NCBI GenBank assembly: GCA_008694505.1
Contig: VZDJ01007755.1
Coordinates: forward strand, 2,247,409 to 2,311,408
Origin: Cyanoderma ruficeps
Taxonomy: Eukaryota; Chordata; Aves; Passeriformes; Timaliidae
DNA length: 64,000 bases
Reading direction: 5' to 3'
Positions 61,731 to 64,000 of this stretch are shown here, in pieces. The notes beneath the pieces are model-generated. The model had not been told where the DNA came from. It did not search any database and saw nothing but the letters and a program-made list of their open reading frames with translations. The position numbers and the translations under genes are program-made. Every line of letters starts with the position of its first letter. Position 1 is the stretch's first letter.

Positions 61731-63569
61731 TTACTACTTTTCTTCAAAAATATGCTCTTCCATTTCTATTTTTTTTCCTACTTTCTAGTCAGGAATTTTT
61801 CAGAGATCCTGTGTCTTGACTAAGAATCTGCAAAGTGACCTCTGTGTCCCAGGAAGGTCACAGCTTACAGTTTGAATAAAAAGCATTAAAGCTGGTTTTG
61901 TTTGACAAGTTTTCAAAGGCAGAAAACTCAACACACTCTCTCTTTTTGCAAGTTATTTGTTTTTATGTACTGCTATTTTTCCCCATTGGAAAGATTTAAC
62001 TCCTAGTGGTAACCCTTTGGAGCACCTGGCTCAGGAGAGTAAAAGAAAGGAAAGTTTGATTTATAGAGGATGCCAGTGATTTTCATCTCACTGTGAAACT
62101 TGGCTCTGTCCATCTGATGCCTTTTAAAGCACAACCATGTGTGAAAAATAATGAATCTTTATAACTTCCTTTACCTTTTAAAACAAAAAGGTAATGTATT
62201 TCTTTCAAAACCCAATTGCTTTTCTCAGTCTTATATTTCCTTTCAAAATATATTGCTGTATACTGTATACACTATGGATCATTTAGGACGGATGTTGATA
62301 GGTAATCCAGTAGTACATCCTTCGTGGTTCTGTAATATCATAATTAAATACTAAAGCATTAGAAAAACATGTCTGGACAACATGATTGACCTCTGAAAGA
62401 AAAGCCTTGTAAGACCAGAAAGAACTTAAATACTTATACAAAAAATTATGATCATGTAGTCAAGTCCAGCTGTTGGCAGAGGCATAATGCCACATGTGTC
62501 ATAATTCCACCTATCCAGTCACATCCGTCCTCTCCGAACCGTGCTGCAGTTTGCACCTAATCACATCTGCACTTTAGATTACCCACAGCCCCCCAGCCTG
62601 TGTCTGCCAGTAGCCCACTGGCTCTCACCAGATTCAGGAGGAGCCCCAAGGCACCAGAGCTGAGGGAGCCCCAGCACAATAGGGGATTTCTCCCCCTAGA
62701 CACCCCGATAATGGATATTAATGGGTTTCTTCCAAGCATATGGCCAGGGAAGTGTTCCTGCAGCCTGTGCTCTCTGCCAGCCCAGGGGCTTCTGGGGCAG
62801 GGCAGGAGAGAATTTGTATTCCACAGACATGCAGGTGCAAAGTGATGTTTGCTCATATTTTGGCTGAAAATGTGTGGCATAGCATATGAAGGGACTGCCA
62901 GCACAAAGTATATGGCCATTAAGAGCCTGGTATAGAGGAAGCCAGCACAGGCTGCACTGCACTACTCTGCTGCTGTGGAGAGGCTGGGAGCATTGCAGGC
63001 TTGAGGATCCACAGTCAGATCTACAAATCTGACAAATAAGTTTTTGGTTTGGCAGCCAGCTTTATCAGATAAACCCAATAATTCAAACTTACAGAGTAAT
63101 GTTTTTTGGCACATTCAGCTATACGTACCAGTAATGAGACATAATGTCTATATTAGAAGTTGAGATGGAAAGATATAAATGATAGATCAGATGTCTTCAA
63201 CATAGATTAAAATGCTTAGTCTGAAAAAGAGGCAATCAAGGCAGTAAAATGGCAATCTGCAAAATCTTGTTAGATATGATGTTGAATGGAAAGCAAATGT
63301 TTGCTGTTACACACAATAGTAAAATTCTGCGCCATCAATATCTAGAACTATACTCAAAATTAATAAAACAAGCTTAGCCCTCTCCCTAGTAAATCCCTAG
63401 AACACAAAGGATACTGAGAGGTTACATGGGATTAAGCACTGACTACAGTTTAGGGGAAAATCTCCATTTAGGGTATCAAAAACCAGAGTTTATCTAAGAC
63501 CTTGAGCTGCAAACAAGCACTGAACAATCTATTTGCCCAATAGATTACGTCTTACGTCTCTGTAAGTAT
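61731..63569. other. Unique DNA, GC-richer at 62.5-63.0 kb
   Basis: The stretch 62,560-62,990 is GC-richer than its neighbours and open on both strands for 80-120 codons without a recognisable domain. The longest is on the minus strand at 62557-62919. No repeat family was recognised. Confidence 0.45.
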
Positions 63570-63626
63570 CTGCGCTTTGATGCTACTGAAAACAGAATAG
63601 TGGACTAAATGAGCCTCTGATCTCTT
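63570..63626 (+). mobile_element. Possible old CR1 3' terminus
   Basis: GAAAACAGAATAGTGGACTA followed by AATGAGCCTCTGATCT resembles the conserved end of old sauropsid CR1 copies. The match is short and diverged. Confidence 0.4.
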
Positions 63627-64000
63627 TGATACATATATATTGATATATATTCTTAATTGCATTGCAGGGAAAATGGGGGCAAACAAGCAGTTTAGCAGTT
63701 AGGTGGCACTTCCACCATTCTACAGTAATATCTGGCATGTACTTAAAACAACAAAAGATTTTTTCAGCATAACCAAATGCAGAGAAATTAATTTCCAATT
63801 CTCCTTCAGTCAAATCCAATCCTTTGGCTAACTTTTTGATCACAATCTCAACATTTGGCCTATTTATATAAAGAACTTCCTCTCTACTTTATCAAGTTGC
63901 TCAGTCAGGATCACCACAACTCTCCAGAAACTCCTGTGTACACAGAAAATACCAAATACTTCAAAATTAAGGAAGCTCCACCATTGAACCAATAGAAAGG
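63627..64000. other. Unique AT-rich DNA to the window end
   Basis: It contains TA-rich sequence at about 63,630-63,650. A minus-strand ORF of 86 codons (63583-63843) partly overlaps the CR1 tail and has no motif. Confidence 0.5.

Noticed and set aside
1..64000. CRISPR arrays, operons, insertion sequences, tRNA or rRNA genes
   Set aside because: Spaced direct repeats with unique spacers, tRNA A/B boxes and rRNA-like sequence were not seen; the DNA is vertebrate in character.

Overview
The window looks like bird nuclear DNA from a gene-poor (intergenic or deep intronic) part of a chromosome. The evidence is the repeat content: 3' ends of avian-type CR1 LINEs, two solo retroviral LTRs of types I recognise from bird genomes, one MIR-like ancient SINE, and otherwise AT-rich unique sequence with few CpGs. 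There are no operons, Shine-Dalgarno sites or other prokaryotic features, and no open reading frame encodes a protein family I recognise. Most ORFs of 60-120 codons are chance openings. The bird call rests on remembered family consensus sequences, not on a database search.

Layout. 1-12 kb: unique AT-rich DNA with a compound microsatellite at 1.8 kb, a coding-like fragment at 4.8-5.2 kb and a perfect 14-bp-arm hairpin at 8.4 kb. 12.3-13.3 kb: the most distinctive stretch, a small GC- and CpG-rich patch. On the minus strand it has GC-box-like sequence, a TATAAA, a short ORF with a good start context and two closely spaced AATAAA signals; a 197-codon ORF lies antisense to it. 13.3-27.8 kb: unique DNA, an old LINE-like stretch (16.3 kb), a 23-bp tandem duplication (18.7 kb) and a CR1 3' end (21.45-21.74 kb). 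27.8-33.6 kb: two minus-strand LTRs, the second (33,113-33,633) with both ends visible. 33.6-50 kb: unique DNA with a possible 74-nt exon (42.3 kb), a 28-bp perfect palindrome (45.1 kb), two stretches that read like conserved noncoding elements (46.9 and 48.4 kb) and a second coiled-coil-like coding fragment (49.7 kb). 50.3-50.5 kb: a (TTTC)n microsatellite interrupted by a 106-base assembly gap. 50.5-64 kb: an E-box/GATA cluster (52.7 kb), a MIR (53.65 kb), an old CR1 (54.6 kb), a younger CR1 with its 3' octamer tail (56.66-57.08 kb), AT-rich repeats and probably another old CR1 tail at 63.6 kb.

Nothing here forms a multi-gene system. The observations that most deserve testing are the compact TATA-to-polyA unit at 12.77-13.26 kb, the two exon-like coiled-coil fragments 44 kb apart, and the perfect palindromes.
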